A stretch of 64,000 nucleotides of DNA, taken from the NCBI GenBank assembly GCA_030447305.1, contig JAUJPC010000002.1, forward strand, positions 550,042 through 614,041, in the 5' to 3' direction. A program made the translations under genes and the position numbers. Positions 45,644 through 54,922 of this stretch are shown piece by piece. The notes beneath the pieces were generated by a model. That model had not been told where the DNA came from and did no database searches. It saw only the letters and a program-made list of their open reading frames with translations. Source of the stretch: Actinomycetota bacterium. Lineage in GTDB: Bacteria > Actinomycetota > CADDZG01 > JAHWKV01. How positions within the stretch are numbered: the first letter of the stretch is position 1; each line of letters opens with the position of its first letter.

Positions 45644-46309
45644 GTGGTAGCGCAAGACAGTGACGCCCGGGTGAAACCAGAAGCACGGAAACCAGACCGC
45701 AGGCGGCTTGCAATAGTTGTTGCGGTGGTGATTGTAGCCGGAGCTGTGCTGGCCTACGCCAACCGGCCAACGGACTCCCGCACCGAGGAGGCCTCTGTTG
45801 AGTACCACAGGATCGAGTTCCCGGATCACGGTTTCTCCCTCAGACTCCCCGGAAACTGGGAGGTGTTTGACGAGAGTCAAGACGATCCGCAGATCGTCAT
45901 GGTCGCAGGTGTTTCCGGAACGCAGAACAACGTCCGGATCCGAGTAAGCCCCCTTCCGCAACCGGCGGTCATTGACGACAGCACGCCGGAGAGCGTCATC
46001 GCCGAGCTTCAGGCGCAGTTCGACGCGTTCATTGATCGAGGAGAAGGAGTAAAGGAGGTACTGCGCCGGCAGAGGATCAAGGTCAATGGAGTGCACGGAT
46101 GGCAGTACCTCTACACCTTCACTGACCAACCTTCCGGCCAGGAAGGCATCCACTCCCACATATTCCTTCTGGGCGGGTCAAGGATGTACGTGCTTGTGTT
46201 CCAGGCGCTCCCGACAGCCAGTTACGGGGAGCTCGCCGGCACGTTCGACGAGATCATCTCGTCGTTCGAGCTGCTCAGGCCGGAGACGTCACCTTCGCCG
46301 GCCCCGTAG
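45644..46309 (+). CDS. Membrane-anchored PsbP/Mog1-like protein, second paralogue
   Basis: 221 residues from GTG 45644 with GAGGAG upstream. Polar Lys/Arg-rich start, one hydrophobic segment (about 25-40), then the domain with FSLRLPGNWEVF and IHSHIFLLGGSRMYVLVFQALP, in the same order as in the protein at 40254-40949. The two flank the B operon and ftsH. Function unknown; PsbP/Mog1-type domains often bind partners at the cell surface. Confidence 0.65.
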   Translation: MVAQDSDARVKPEARKPDRRRLAIVVAVVIVAGAVLAYANRPTDSRTEEASVEYHRIEFPDHGFSLRLPGNWEVFDESQDDPQIVMVAGVSGTQNNVRIRVSPLPQPAVIDDSTPESVIAELQAQFDAFIDRGEGVKEVLRRQRIKVNGVHGWQYLYTFTDQPSGQEGIHSHIFLLGGSRMYVLVFQALPTASYGELAGTFDEIISSFELLRPETSPSPAP

Positions 46310-46989
46310 TCCGCGGGGGCCGACGCAGCCCGCCCATCAGCCTCTGCCCTCGGCCGGGGGCTTCGATGGGTTGTTGAGTTCTCCGACTTCTGGCGTTTGA
46401 AGAGCTCGTAAAGACGTGGGAGGACGATCTGCTTCGATTGGATTGATCTAACGAGCCAAACTGACGCCCCGCCCAACCTTCTGCCGCTTCCTTAGTCACT
46501 ATCGCTCGCTTTGGGAGCGAGCCCAGCAAGCGAATGGAATCATGGCATCTAAACGGGTAAACGTCTCGGACACGGCGTAGGATGCCTTAAATCCAATCAG
46601 GCTTGCTCCAGTAGCTTTGGCCATGGCCAGGCACAGCAGCGCCGAGAGCCAACAATGCGCCCGCGGCTCTTTCGACTGTAGGCTCACTGGTAAGCCTTCT
46701 GCTGAATGCCAAGACCCGGCAGGTTGTGAGCGCGGTTCCTGGGGGCGTTTTCCACTGCTTCTAGCTCACCTGCCGTAGCCGTCATCTCAGCCACTCCTCC
46801 CCCTGCTCGAACACCGACGAGTGTGCCAGGCGAGGTACGAACATCCCCGGATGAACCGGTTCAGGATGGCTGGCCGGTGAGACCGCGGCATCCCTAGACG
46901 GTTGCGCTATTCGGGGCAGGCGTCCTGGGAGTGGTGCTTGCGCTCACGGTTCTGGGCAAACTCTCTCGACAAACGCCCTTAGCCGCCTG
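46310..46989. other. 680-bp stretch with no recognised gene
   Basis: No open frame with family-like sequence, ribosome site or coding composition on either strand. Short open frames here look random. It may be decayed sequence, like the remnant that follows. Confidence 0.5.
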
Positions 46990-47373
46990 ATGCGGCGCGT
47001 TCTTACGCTCGTCTGGCTCGCTCTGGTTCTGATGTCCGGATGCATCGGGGCTTCTTCGGTAACGAAACCAGCTGGCGTGGTCCCCGACGTAGGTTCGAGC
47101 CCCGACCCTGACGGTGCCACAGGCGACGACGATGCGATGGTCGATGACGCCGACGATGCGCACACGGTGACCGCTTACGAGGACTCCCTCGCAGGAAGGA
47201 GCGCCCTATTACCCTAGCGGCGTTACGAGAGCGAAGACGAGGCTGGCGACAACGCGACGGACGGCTTCGTCTCCAACGATGGCTCGTGCAAGGTGACACT
47301 CCAAGAATTCGGCACGTATGAACATCTACATGCCCACGAGAGCGACGGGATGAAGGGCACCATCGTGGTGTAG
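46990..47373 (+). pseudogene. Cupredoxin/halocyanin-like lipoprotein remnant
   Basis: Begins MRRVLTLVWLALVLMSGC, a lipoprotein signal with the lipobox LMSGC (Cys18), then an Asp-rich linker and HTVTAYEDSL. The frame breaks twice near 47196-47224; beyond it, another frame gives RYESEDEAGDNATDGF, then GTYEHLHAHESDGMKGTIVV before TAG at 47371-47373. The ending matches halocyanin/plastocyanin tails (GTY..., H, GMKGT) but the copper Cys expected before the last His is lost. Likely a decayed blue-copper electron carrier. Confidence 0.5.
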
Positions 47374-47548
47374 GGACGGCAGGCACGACGCCCGGGGAGG
47401 ACCCGCGACGCGGTGTCTCGCGCCGTCGTGGGGGCGCGGTAAGAAAAACTTTTGATCTTTTGACGAAGACCAATCCGAACGGCGTTTTCATTACGAATTC
47501 GCCGCCAGACCTTTGGACAACCCGGATAGACGGAAGGGAGGACAAGCC

Positions 47549-48265
47549 ATGGGATCCAAGGACGACCATCTCGACCTGCCGGTACACGAGCGGATCGCCT
47601 CGCTTGCGACTTCACAGGCCAGCGCCAGGGAGCTGCAGGCGAAGGGCTCCGGTGGTTCCGAGCTTGGCCAGCAGCACAAGGTGTCGATGGATGAGGCCAA
47701 GCGAATCATCGAGCAGTGGCCGACGGCGCCGCAAAAGGCAGCCGAGAAAATCCTGGGACATTACGGCCCTCCTAACGAGGCGACCGCCACGAAGATGTTC
47801 TGGTACCGTGTTGGCCCGTGGGCCCGGATGGAGCTCACGGCCGATGAGCTGCTGCACAACTTCCCGACCACCCACACCGACTACTTGAGCCAGTACGTCG
47901 ACTACCTGGTCCCTGCCGGCAAGGTGACCGAGCTAGTCGAGTTCGATGGCAGCGTGTTGGTGGATCGCACCGCAGGCCAGATCGGGGCTCGATGTGACCA
48001 CGAGGCCTACAACACCCTCACCCTCAACCTGGCGGTGGAGATCGTCGAGGGCCGCCGCAGCGTCGACGACGCACGGCGTTTCTACGCCGAGACAGCGTCC
48101 GCTTACGTGTTGGGACGTGACGCCCCCTACGCCGAGGGACTCCTATTCGCTCCAGCGGCGACCGAAACCGCCGACCCGGACGAGGCGATGATCACCGGCT
48201 CGATGGCTGACCAGATCAAGGAAAAGATGAAGGACGCTTTCGTGGCGGGAGAGCCGGTCAGCTAG
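47549..48265 (+). CDS. Conserved protein of unknown function
   Basis: 238 residues from ATG 47549 with GGAAGGGAGG upstream. Soluble; begins SKDDHLDLPVHERIASLAT and includes AEKILGHYGPPNEATATKMFWYR, LSQYVDYLVPAGKVTELVEF, GARCDHEAYNTLTLNLAVEI. A mixed alpha/beta protein with no known motif that I can name. Uninterrupted, unlike the genes on both sides. Confidence 0.6.
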   Translation: MGSKDDHLDLPVHERIASLATSQASARELQAKGSGGSELGQQHKVSMDEAKRIIEQWPTAPQKAAEKILGHYGPPNEATATKMFWYRVGPWARMELTADELLHNFPTTHTDYLSQYVDYLVPAGKVTELVEFDGSVLVDRTAGQIGARCDHEAYNTLTLNLAVEIVEGRRSVDDARRFYAETASAYVLGRDAPYAEGLLFAPAATETADPDEAMITGSMADQIKEKMKDAFVAGEPVS

Positions 48266-48403
48266 CGGCCGCCTGACCTCCGCCAGAGGGCCGCACTAAA
48301 ACGAGCAGCAGGCAATTCGCCAAGTTTTCAAACAAGGAGGTCGGGCCTTGACCAACTTTCGCAGGCCGCTATTCCGCTTAGAAAGGATACGAAGAGAAGT
48401 TCA

Positions 48404-49708
48404 ATGAAGGACGAAACTTCCGCACCGCTCCAAACGGGACGAACGATACGCACCGTTGGCCTGGGAGCCGGGGCAGTGCTCGCCGCCTATGCGTATAAGG
48501 GTGCCCAGTTCCACAAGACGGCACGCCGGACGCTGAAGATCGCCGAGCCACCCCTTCCCGGCACCATGGAGTTTGCCAGCCTCGTAGAAGCCATGACGCA
48601 GGCGACATTGCGGGACGGTAACCGCGTCTCAGTCATGCGCAACGGGTGTGAGATCTTTCCCGCGCTCGTCGACGCTATAGGCGCTGCGAAGGAAACGATC
48701 AGCTTCTCGACCTATATCTGGTGGGGCGGCAAGGCGGCTGAAGAGATGACCGACGCACTCGTAAGTCGTGCCCAGGAAGGCCTGGAGATTCGCATCCTGC
48801 TCGACGCCTGGGGCTCGGCCAAGATTGACCGAAACATCCTCTCCAGGTTGCGGGAAGCAGGAGTGGAGGTGGCCTGGTCCCGCCCTCTCCGCTGGTATGA
48901 GCTGGGGAAGAGCAACAACCGTATGCACCGGCGCATCCTCGTCATCGACGGGCGCGTGGCGTTCACGGGAGGGGTGGGCGTAGCGGCCGCTTGGGAGGGC
49001 AACTGCGAGAGGCCGCGCCTGTGGCGGGAAACGCATGTGGGCATCGAGGGACCGGCGGTACGCGATATCCTGGGTGGCTTCGTCGAGAACTGGGCCGAGG
49101 CGACGGGCACCGTTCTGAGTGGTCGGCATCTTCCTGAGATTTCACCGCTTGAAGGAGGTGTACCAGTGGTGGTAACCCGTAGCTCGGCAACACGCGCGAG
49201 CACTGCTGTTGAGGGGCTGTTTATCGCGACAATCTTAGGCGCTACCCAGAGGTTGTGGATTACCACCGCCTACTTCGCTCCTGCTGCCGGCTTCGTTGAC
49301 GCTTTGTGCGATGCGAGCACACGTGGTGTGGACGTCCGAGTCCTAGTGAATGGGCGCCCGATCGATAAGGAGGTCGTTCGCAAAGCCGGTCAACGCTCAT
49401 ACGGGCGCCTTCTCGAGGCCGGCGTGCGCATCTTCGAGTACGAGAAGGCCCGGCTCCACGCCAAGGTGATGGTCGCCGACGACAGCTGGTCGAATGTGGG
49501 GTCCGCCAACTTCGACAATCGCTCGTTCGCCCTGGAGGATGAGATCAACGTGAGCGTTCACGACCGCACCATTACATCCACGCTTGCCGACCATTTCCTC
49601 GATGACGTGCAGGCGGCCAAGGAGATGAACCTTCAGGGTTGGCGCGACCGGCCGCTCCACGCCCGTCTTGGGGAGGCCGCCTCAGAATGGGTACGACAGT
49701 CCCTGTAA
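48404..49708 (+). CDS. Cardiolipin synthase-like phospholipase D family protein
   Basis: 434 residues. A weakly hydrophobic N-terminal segment (about 16-32), then two PLD domains. The second catalytic motif is standard (HAKVMVAD, then GSANFDNRS). The first reads MHRRILVIDG: the usual Lys of HxKxxxxD is Arg. Cardiolipin synthases and related transphosphatidylases need both motifs, so the first site may be altered. ATG 48404. Stands alone between the conserved protein and the second coiled-coil operon. Confidence 0.8.
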   Translation: MKDETSAPLQTGRTIRTVGLGAGAVLAAYAYKGAQFHKTARRTLKIAEPPLPGTMEFASLVEAMTQATLRDGNRVSVMRNGCEIFPALVDAIGAAKETISFSTYIWWGGKAAEEMTDALVSRAQEGLEIRILLDAWGSAKIDRNILSRLREAGVEVAWSRPLRWYELGKSNNRMHRRILVIDGRVAFTGGVGVAAAWEGNCERPRLWRETHVGIEGPAVRDILGGFVENWAEATGTVLSGRHLPEISPLEGGVPVVVTRSSATRASTAVEGLFIATILGATQRLWITTAYFAPAAGFVDALCDASTRGVDVRVLVNGRPIDKEVVRKAGQRSYGRLLEAGVRIFEYEKARLHAKVMVADDSWSNVGSANFDNRSFALEDEINVSVHDRTITSTLADHFLDDVQAAKEMNLQGWRDRPLHARLGEAASEWVRQSL

Positions 49709-49783
49709 GAGGCGTTCGATAGAGGTGTCTGTGTCACCTGGGAGCGACGGCCCATGCCGGGCGTAGCCGGTACTGACTGATAC

Positions 49784-50334
49784 CTACCGGGTGCACTCAG
49801 AGAAGACCAGCCCGCAGGTGTGGAATCTGATGCCGTTCTGCGCATTGGTCTGGGCTTGAATCTCCTGAGAGTCTCCTTGATGCTGTTGACGCTGTTCTTG
49901 ATCGCCGTCGCCTGGCCGGTGATAGTCACAAGTGTGCTTTCGATGGAGCGAGCGGTGCCGAGGATGTCTCTAACGTGACCGTTGATCGACACAACCGTGG
50001 CGTCGATCGCCTTGGCGTTCGGGTTGATGCTCTTGGCGGTCACATCGATCCTCTTGGCTGCGTCGTCGACGTTCGCCAGCATCGGGCTGAGGGGCTTGGC
50101 TGCGGTCAGGATGGCGGCTGCCGTCTTCTCGGTCCTTTGCAGCTCGGCCACCAGCCTGGTCTCTTGTCCCACCGCGCCGAGGCTGCCGGTGATCGAGTTG
50201 ACTCGCCTGTCGATTGCCTGAGCAGAGATCAAAGTCCGGGTGAGCATGACCACCGCGGTCAGGGCCCAGGCAATGACGATGATCAGGGCAATACCGGCTT
50301 GCCCCACCTCTCGAAGCTTCTGCGAGTTTCCCAT
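49784..50334 (-). pseudogene. Second copy of coiled-coil protein B1 (frameshifted)
   Basis: DNA almost identical to 41307-41855 over most of its length, but with a one-base deletion near 49876, so that the last 30 codons shift frame. ATG at 50334 (MGNSQKLREVGQAG) overlaps the previous stop (TAATG). The first 15 codons differ from B1. The terminator hairpin that follows B1 is missing here. Confidence 0.7.
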
Positions 50335-50962
50335 TACGCTGAGCACCTGCCGCCTGCGCGAGCACTCTTGCCGAGGTGCAGATGTTCTGAACGTGCTTGG
50401 CTGCCCCGTTCGCCCGGCTCAGGTGCCTGACCGCAACGGCGTCGAGGTCTGTGGCAATGTCGTCGACGAGGATCGGGTTGACGATGACGGCCTGGGCAAT
50501 GATGCGCTCGACGCCCTTGCGGTCGCGACCGAGTTGGTTGGCTTCCTCGAGAATGTCGTCTTCAGTCTTCAGTCCGCCGAGAGCGGTGGTCAGAGTGCTC
50601 GAAGTGTTGGCCAGCGAGCTGTTGACGTTGGCCACCTGCCTGTCGATGGTGGTTAGCGAGCCGATGATGGTGTCTGCCTGACCCGGAATGGGCTTCAAGT
50701 TGGTGTCAATGTCCCTCAGGAAGCCGATTTGATCTTGTCGATGTGTGCGGGAAGAGGGTCGGTTGCGCCTCTGATGGTGGTCACTGCCGGAGTGGTGGCT
50801 CCCAAGCGACTTGTCGATGGACTTCAGCGCCGAGATGATCGCCACCAGGAAGAAGCAGACGATTACGAAGGCTATGACCACCATGCCGACCCAGACCTTG
50901 ATCCAGCGGGCGGCGGTGCTGAACGGGTTGCTCGCCCCGCCGAAGGTCACATTCTGAGCCAT
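50334..50962 (-). pseudogene. Second-operon coiled-coil protein B2-like (frameshifted)
   Basis: Starts MAQNVTFGGASNPFSTAARW, then a membrane segment and a coil. Between about 50730 and 50810 the frame shifts and returns: the middle frame gives TTPAVTTIRGATDPLPAHIDKI in pieces, as in B2 ([13 protein letters not shown]). A last shift removes the natural end (GRCSA, stop at 50334). All protein-level motifs survive, so it may be sequence error and not true decay. Confidence 0.6.
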
Positions 50963-51000
50963 TCAATCCTCCTTTAGAGATTTGTGAGTTTGACCGTCGG

Positions 51001-51564
51001 TTAGGGGCAGTGCTCCCGTCGTTGACCGCACCGATCACCCCGGGCAGCGCGCAAGCGTCACGGTGGATCTGCTGCGCTTGGATGACGATCTCGGCGGTGT
51101 CTGTCCTGATGTCACGGGCGACGTTCACGGTGGTGACCAACTGATCGGTGATCGTCTTGGCACCGGAGTCGATGTCACGAGCCGTTGACAGAATGTCGAC
51201 CGCCTCGGCGTTGATGCCACCGGCGGTTCCGACGATGGTTCTCGCGGTTGCGTCAATACCGACGGCGTTCTTGTCGATGTTGAGAGCCAGGTTCTCAATG
51301 GTTCTTACCTGGTTCTCCAGAGGAGAGCGGTGACGAGGATGGAGTCGGCGATCCTGTTGGTCTCGACGAGGAGTGGAATCGAGTTTCCGGACTCGTTGAT
51401 GACGCCTGCGTTCGCTTCCACTGTGTCGGCCTTCCCTGGATGCGGACCGCTGTGTTCATGGTCTGCACGAGAAGGATGGAGATGATTACCACGGATGCAA
51501 GCACCACGATGATGGTGAGGCTTGCTCGACCAGTTTCTTGTTTGCTGAGCCTCCGCTGCTTCAA
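51001..51564 (-). pseudogene. Second-operon coiled-coil protein B3-like (frameshifted)
   Basis: TTG start at 51564 (MKQRRLSKQETGRASLTIIVV), membrane segment about residues 15-35, then coil in at least three frames: KADTVEANAGVINESGNSIP, NLALNIDKNAVGIDATART, and SGAKTITDQLVTTVNVARDI. Ends EHCP at 51001-51003 in yet another frame, matching the EHC end of B3. Confidence 0.6.
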
Positions 51565-51860
51565 AATCGTCCCCCTCTTCCTTTCAGAAACCTTTGGGCT
51601 CCCGATCTCATTGCAATTTTGGGTTGTCCCCTGGACGGCCGAATTGCCCTGTGGGCTAACCTACCGGACGGCAGTATACATAAGTTCCTGCCGTCTTGAC
51701 AGCGAAGTTTAGTACCTGATGGCCCCAGTTGCCAGTTGTGTTTGGGACAAATTTTGGGCCCGAAATTCGGGTCACCCAGCGTTTGCCAAATGTCGGACAA
51801 GACGACAAATAGAGGGCCAAACGCGAGAACCGGGCACTGGACTCCAGTGCCGGTTCTCAG
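51565..51860. other. Intergenic, about 300 bp, upstream of the second B operon
   Basis: No gene recognised. Contains a run of lower GC around 51660-51760 that could hold the promoter for the minus-strand operon. Confidence 0.35.
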
Positions 51861-51879
51861 AGTAAAGCTTGAGCTGAGC

Positions 51880-52141
51880 TCAGCTGCCGATGGCCCGCCG
51901 CCCCCCGGTCCGGCTGGACAGCTGGTCGGTTGCGTTTTGAACCGGAACCAGGTCGTTGTTGACCGAGGGCAACGGTTTCGGGAACCGTCTCGATCTGGCT
52001 GGCGATGGCTCGTACCCCGGCGATGATCGTGCCCAGCGTGAAGCTGACGTGCACCAGGATGGTGATGACCCTCAGCAACACATGATCAAAATTCCTACGA
52101 AAACAGTATCAGCAGAAGGGCGATGATTCTGCCAGCGACAT
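51880..52141 (-). pseudogene. Second copy of small membrane protein A1 (frameshifted)
   Basis: Near-identical to 39381-39644. Differences: an extra G near 51966-51968 and missing bases near 52079-52106 and 52130. Same order relative to its partner as the first copy. Confidence 0.65.
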
Positions 52142-52194
52142 ATTTCCCTCCCTTAGTTGCCTGCTTTGAAGTCTGAATCGAAGCTCGGTTTTCT

Positions 52195-52457
52195 GTTTGC
52201 TTGCCGGACCGTCTTGAGGACCCGGTCCAATCCGCCGCCGTACCGAAGTGCGCCCGTGGCGACCTGGCTGACGACATCCTTGGTCTCTGCAAGCATATCG
52301 GCGACGCCGTCCAGGTGACCCGTCAGGATGACGCCGTCGACAAGGATCTGATCGATGTGGCCTTTGATCTCGGTGATCGGCGTGAGGATCCGGTTAAGAA
52401 GGAAGATCTCCACCGAATGGCGATGAGGACCTGAAGTGCGATTATCCAAAGAACCAT
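52195..52457 (-). pseudogene. Second copy of small membrane protein A2 (frameshifted)
   Basis: Near-identical to 39699-39959. One G missing in the CCACCGAATGG stretch (near 52414) breaks the N-terminal part, an extra G near 52207 alters the end, and the natural stop has changed (tta to ttg on the plus strand). Confidence 0.65.
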
Positions 52458-52654
52458 CTACCTGTCTCCTTACCAGTTGCCCATGCGTTAGGTATGGGCA
52501 CGCTGGTTGCAGTCTTAAGCGCCGATGGTGTTCTACCGCTGTGGTCGCGCGTTCTACGTAGACGGCAGGAATCGCACGATTCATGCCTTTAACTGCATTC
52601 GGGCGATAAATTCGCGCAATAAAGCGCGGTCGCTGTAACAAAGGAGGCATAGAA

Positions 52655-52780
52655 ATGGCGCTGTGTGGAAAGTCCTATGCACAGAAGCATAGAATCGGAA
52701 TTGCTTTAGATTGTCTGTGTGGGGCGAAGCCGCGTGCGCCACCTTATCGAGGTGGCTCGTCTGGAAAATGTGGTCCTTGA
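52655..52780 (+). CDS. Small Cys-containing ORF with strong ribosome site
   Basis: 41 residues beginning MALCGKSYAQKHRIG, cysteines at 4, 20, 22 and 38. AAGGAGG is seven bases before the ATG, the best site in this stretch. It lies between the A' pair and coxD. The product is not like any family I know. It may be real, or, given the indels all around, part of a broken longer frame. Confidence 0.35.
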   Translation: MALCGKSYAQKHRIGIALDCLCGAKPRAPPYRGGSSGKCGP

Positions 52781-52850
52781 CAGGGAATATGGCCACGAAA
52801 GATCTTGCCGGCTGAGGATGCCTGCGAACTAACAAGGAGGGTACTGGTGG

Positions 52851-53728
52851 GTGCACTGGAATTCAGTTGAGGATGTCACGCAGACCCTTGCGAGTCAGGC
52901 CTACACAGACCGGGGGTCTTTCGACCGCCGTTTATCTGGCCCTATCCCTGGGACGCCACTTCTTCTAGAAGGAGCCGGGAGTTGGGAAAGACTGAGATTT
53001 CGAAGTCGCTGGCCGCGGCGTTCAACGTCAGCTGATCCGCCTTCAGTGTTACGAGGGCATCGACGCCAACCAGGTCCCTGTACGAATGGGACTACACCGC
53101 CCAGCTGCTGTACGTCCGTACGTTGAGCGCGGAGCAGGCCAAGGGTACCGAGGCGCTGGATGACCTGTTCGGCGAGCGCTTCCTCATCGAGCGTCCGCTG
53201 TCAAGGCGGTAAAGGCGGGAAGCCGCTGCATTCTTCTCATCGACGAGGTGGACCGCTCCGACGATGAGTTCGAGGCATTCCTTCTCGAGGTGCTCTCGGG
53301 ACTTCCAGGTCACCATCCTCGAGCTGGGGACGATTGCGGCGGAGAGCAAGCCGCTGGTTATCGTCACCTCCAACCGGACCCGTGACCTGCCACGACGCAC
53401 TCTGGCGGCGTTGCCTGTACCACTGGATCGAGTACCCGGTGCTGGACCGCGAGGTTCAGATCGTGGCGTCGGCGCTTCCCCGGAGGTCGCCGAAGGCCTT
53501 GTCCGCAAGGTGGCGTCCGCTGTGCAGCGCATGCGCCGGCTCGACATGGCGAAGAAGCCGGGCGTTGCAGACCATCGACTGGGCTCGTGCCCTCGACTTC
53601 CTGCGCCAACAGCGCCAGACATGAACACTCGGTTTCGTGGATCGGCCGATGAAACGCTGGGTTCTGTGGTCAAGGATCGCGACGACCTGGACTTGGTCCG
53701 GGAAAGCATGTCCGAGGTGATCAAGTAG
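52851..53728 (+). pseudogene. coxD: CoxD-like MoxR AAA+ ATPase (about ten frameshifts)
   Basis: AGGAGG, then GTG 52851 (HWNSVEDVTQTLASQAY). Reading pieces in all three frames rebuilds a MoxR-type ATPase in order: GLSTAVYLALSLGR, PLLLEG, Walker A PGVGK, TEISKSLAAAFNV, QLIRLQCYEGIDANQV, LYEWDYTAQLLYVRTLS, Walker B CILLIDEVDRSDDEFEAFL, VIVTSNRTRDL, HDALWRRCLYHWIEYPV, and an intact end ESMSEVIK. All pieces are conserved and only joined by indels. In Oligotropha CoxD is an AAA+ protein needed to mature the Cu-Mo site. It precedes coxE. Confidence 0.75.
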
Positions 53729-53777
53729 CGATCCAGGTGACCGGGTCCCGTCAGACCATATGAGCGAGGAGTAGTAG

Positions 53778-54911
53778 ATGCCTGCTGCCGGTAGTGGACT
53801 CGAATACGCGCTGGTTGGATTCGGCCGGGCCCTCCGCAAGGAAGGTCTGGTCGTGGGCTCAGGACACATCCTCGTTTTCTGCGAGTCCGTCGAGAAGCTG
53901 GATCCAACCGAGTTGGCCGACCTTTACTACGGCGGCCGCTCGAGCCTGATTCACCGATCCAACGACATCCCGATGTACAACCGGGTCTTCAAGGCCTATT
54001 TCGTCGACCCGGGCGGCGAGGGCAAGAAAGTCGTGGAGATGAAGAAGCAGGCCTCCGCCGAGACCGAAGCTCTCATGGAGATGCTGATGGAGGAGGAAAA
54101 GGAAGGGGAGGAGAGGGAAGGCGAGCCGCCCTCGGGCATCATGGCTTCCACGCTGGAGGTACTTCGCAAGAAGGCGTTTGGAGAGTGCACGCCGGAGGAG
54201 CTGGCCGCTCTCAGGTCATTGATGGCCAGATTCCGCTTGATTCCGCCGAGGCGTCTGACCCGGCGATCGGAGAAGTTCCACAAGGGTAAGCGGCCGTATC
54301 TTCGGGACACCGTCCGCAAGGCCATGCGGCACGGGGGCGAGATCAGTGAACTCTCTTGGAGAAGGCGCAAGTACCGCCAGCGTCGGCTGATCCTCATCCT
54401 CGACATCTCGGGCTCAATGAGCACCTACTCAAGGGCGTTGCTGCAGTTCGCATACTCGGCGACCCGGGTGCCCGGCAAGATCGAGGTGTTCTGCTTTGGA
54501 ACCCGGCTTACCCGGATCACGGACACGCTGCAGAAGCGCAATCCGGATGAAGCGCTGACCGAGGCCACCAAGGCGGTGTTCGACTGGGAGGGCGGAACCA
54601 AGATCGGCGAGTCTTTGGCGCACTTCTACAAGAACTGGGGACGCCGGGGTATGTGCCGGGGCTCCATTCTGATCATCGCGTCCGACGGTCTGGAGCGGGG
54701 AGATCCCATGGTGCTCGATCAGGCCATGACCAGGCTTGACCGCTTGTGCCACGCGATAATCTGGATGAACCCGTTGAAGGGGGACGACCCGAACTACGAA
54801 CCCCGGTCGGTGGGAATGTCGTGTGCCATGCCGTTTGTCGATGTGCTGTTGAGTGGGCATGACCTGGACAGCCTGAAGGAACTGGCCGAAGTCCTCCCCA
54901 CACTGAACTAG
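53778..54911 (+). CDS. coxE: CoxE-like VWA-domain protein
   Basis: 377 residues, uninterrupted. N-terminal half helical with an acidic stretch (MLMEEEKEGEEREGE near 100), C-terminal VWA domain with the MIDAS motif DISGSMS (Asp209) and ASDGLERGDP. GAGGAG before the ATG. With CoxD it forms a MoxR-VWA pair that, in known cox clusters, helps insert or sulfurate the active-site metals of CO dehydrogenase. Confidence 0.88.
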   Translation: MPAAGSGLEYALVGFGRALRKEGLVVGSGHILVFCESVEKLDPTELADLYYGGRSSLIHRSNDIPMYNRVFKAYFVDPGGEGKKVVEMKKQASAETEALMEMLMEEEKEGEEREGEPPSGIMASTLEVLRKKAFGECTPEELAALRSLMARFRLIPPRRLTRRSEKFHKGKRPYLRDTVRKAMRHGGEISELSWRRRKYRQRRLILILDISGSMSTYSRALLQFAYSATRVPGKIEVFCFGTRLTRITDTLQKRNPDEALTEATKAVFDWEGGTKIGESLAHFYKNWGRRGMCRGSILIIASDGLERGDPMVLDQAMTRLDRLCHAIIWMNPLKGDDPNYEPRSVGMSCAMPFVDVLLSGHDLDSLKELAEVLPTLN

Positions 54912-54922
54912 AAGAGAGGCGA

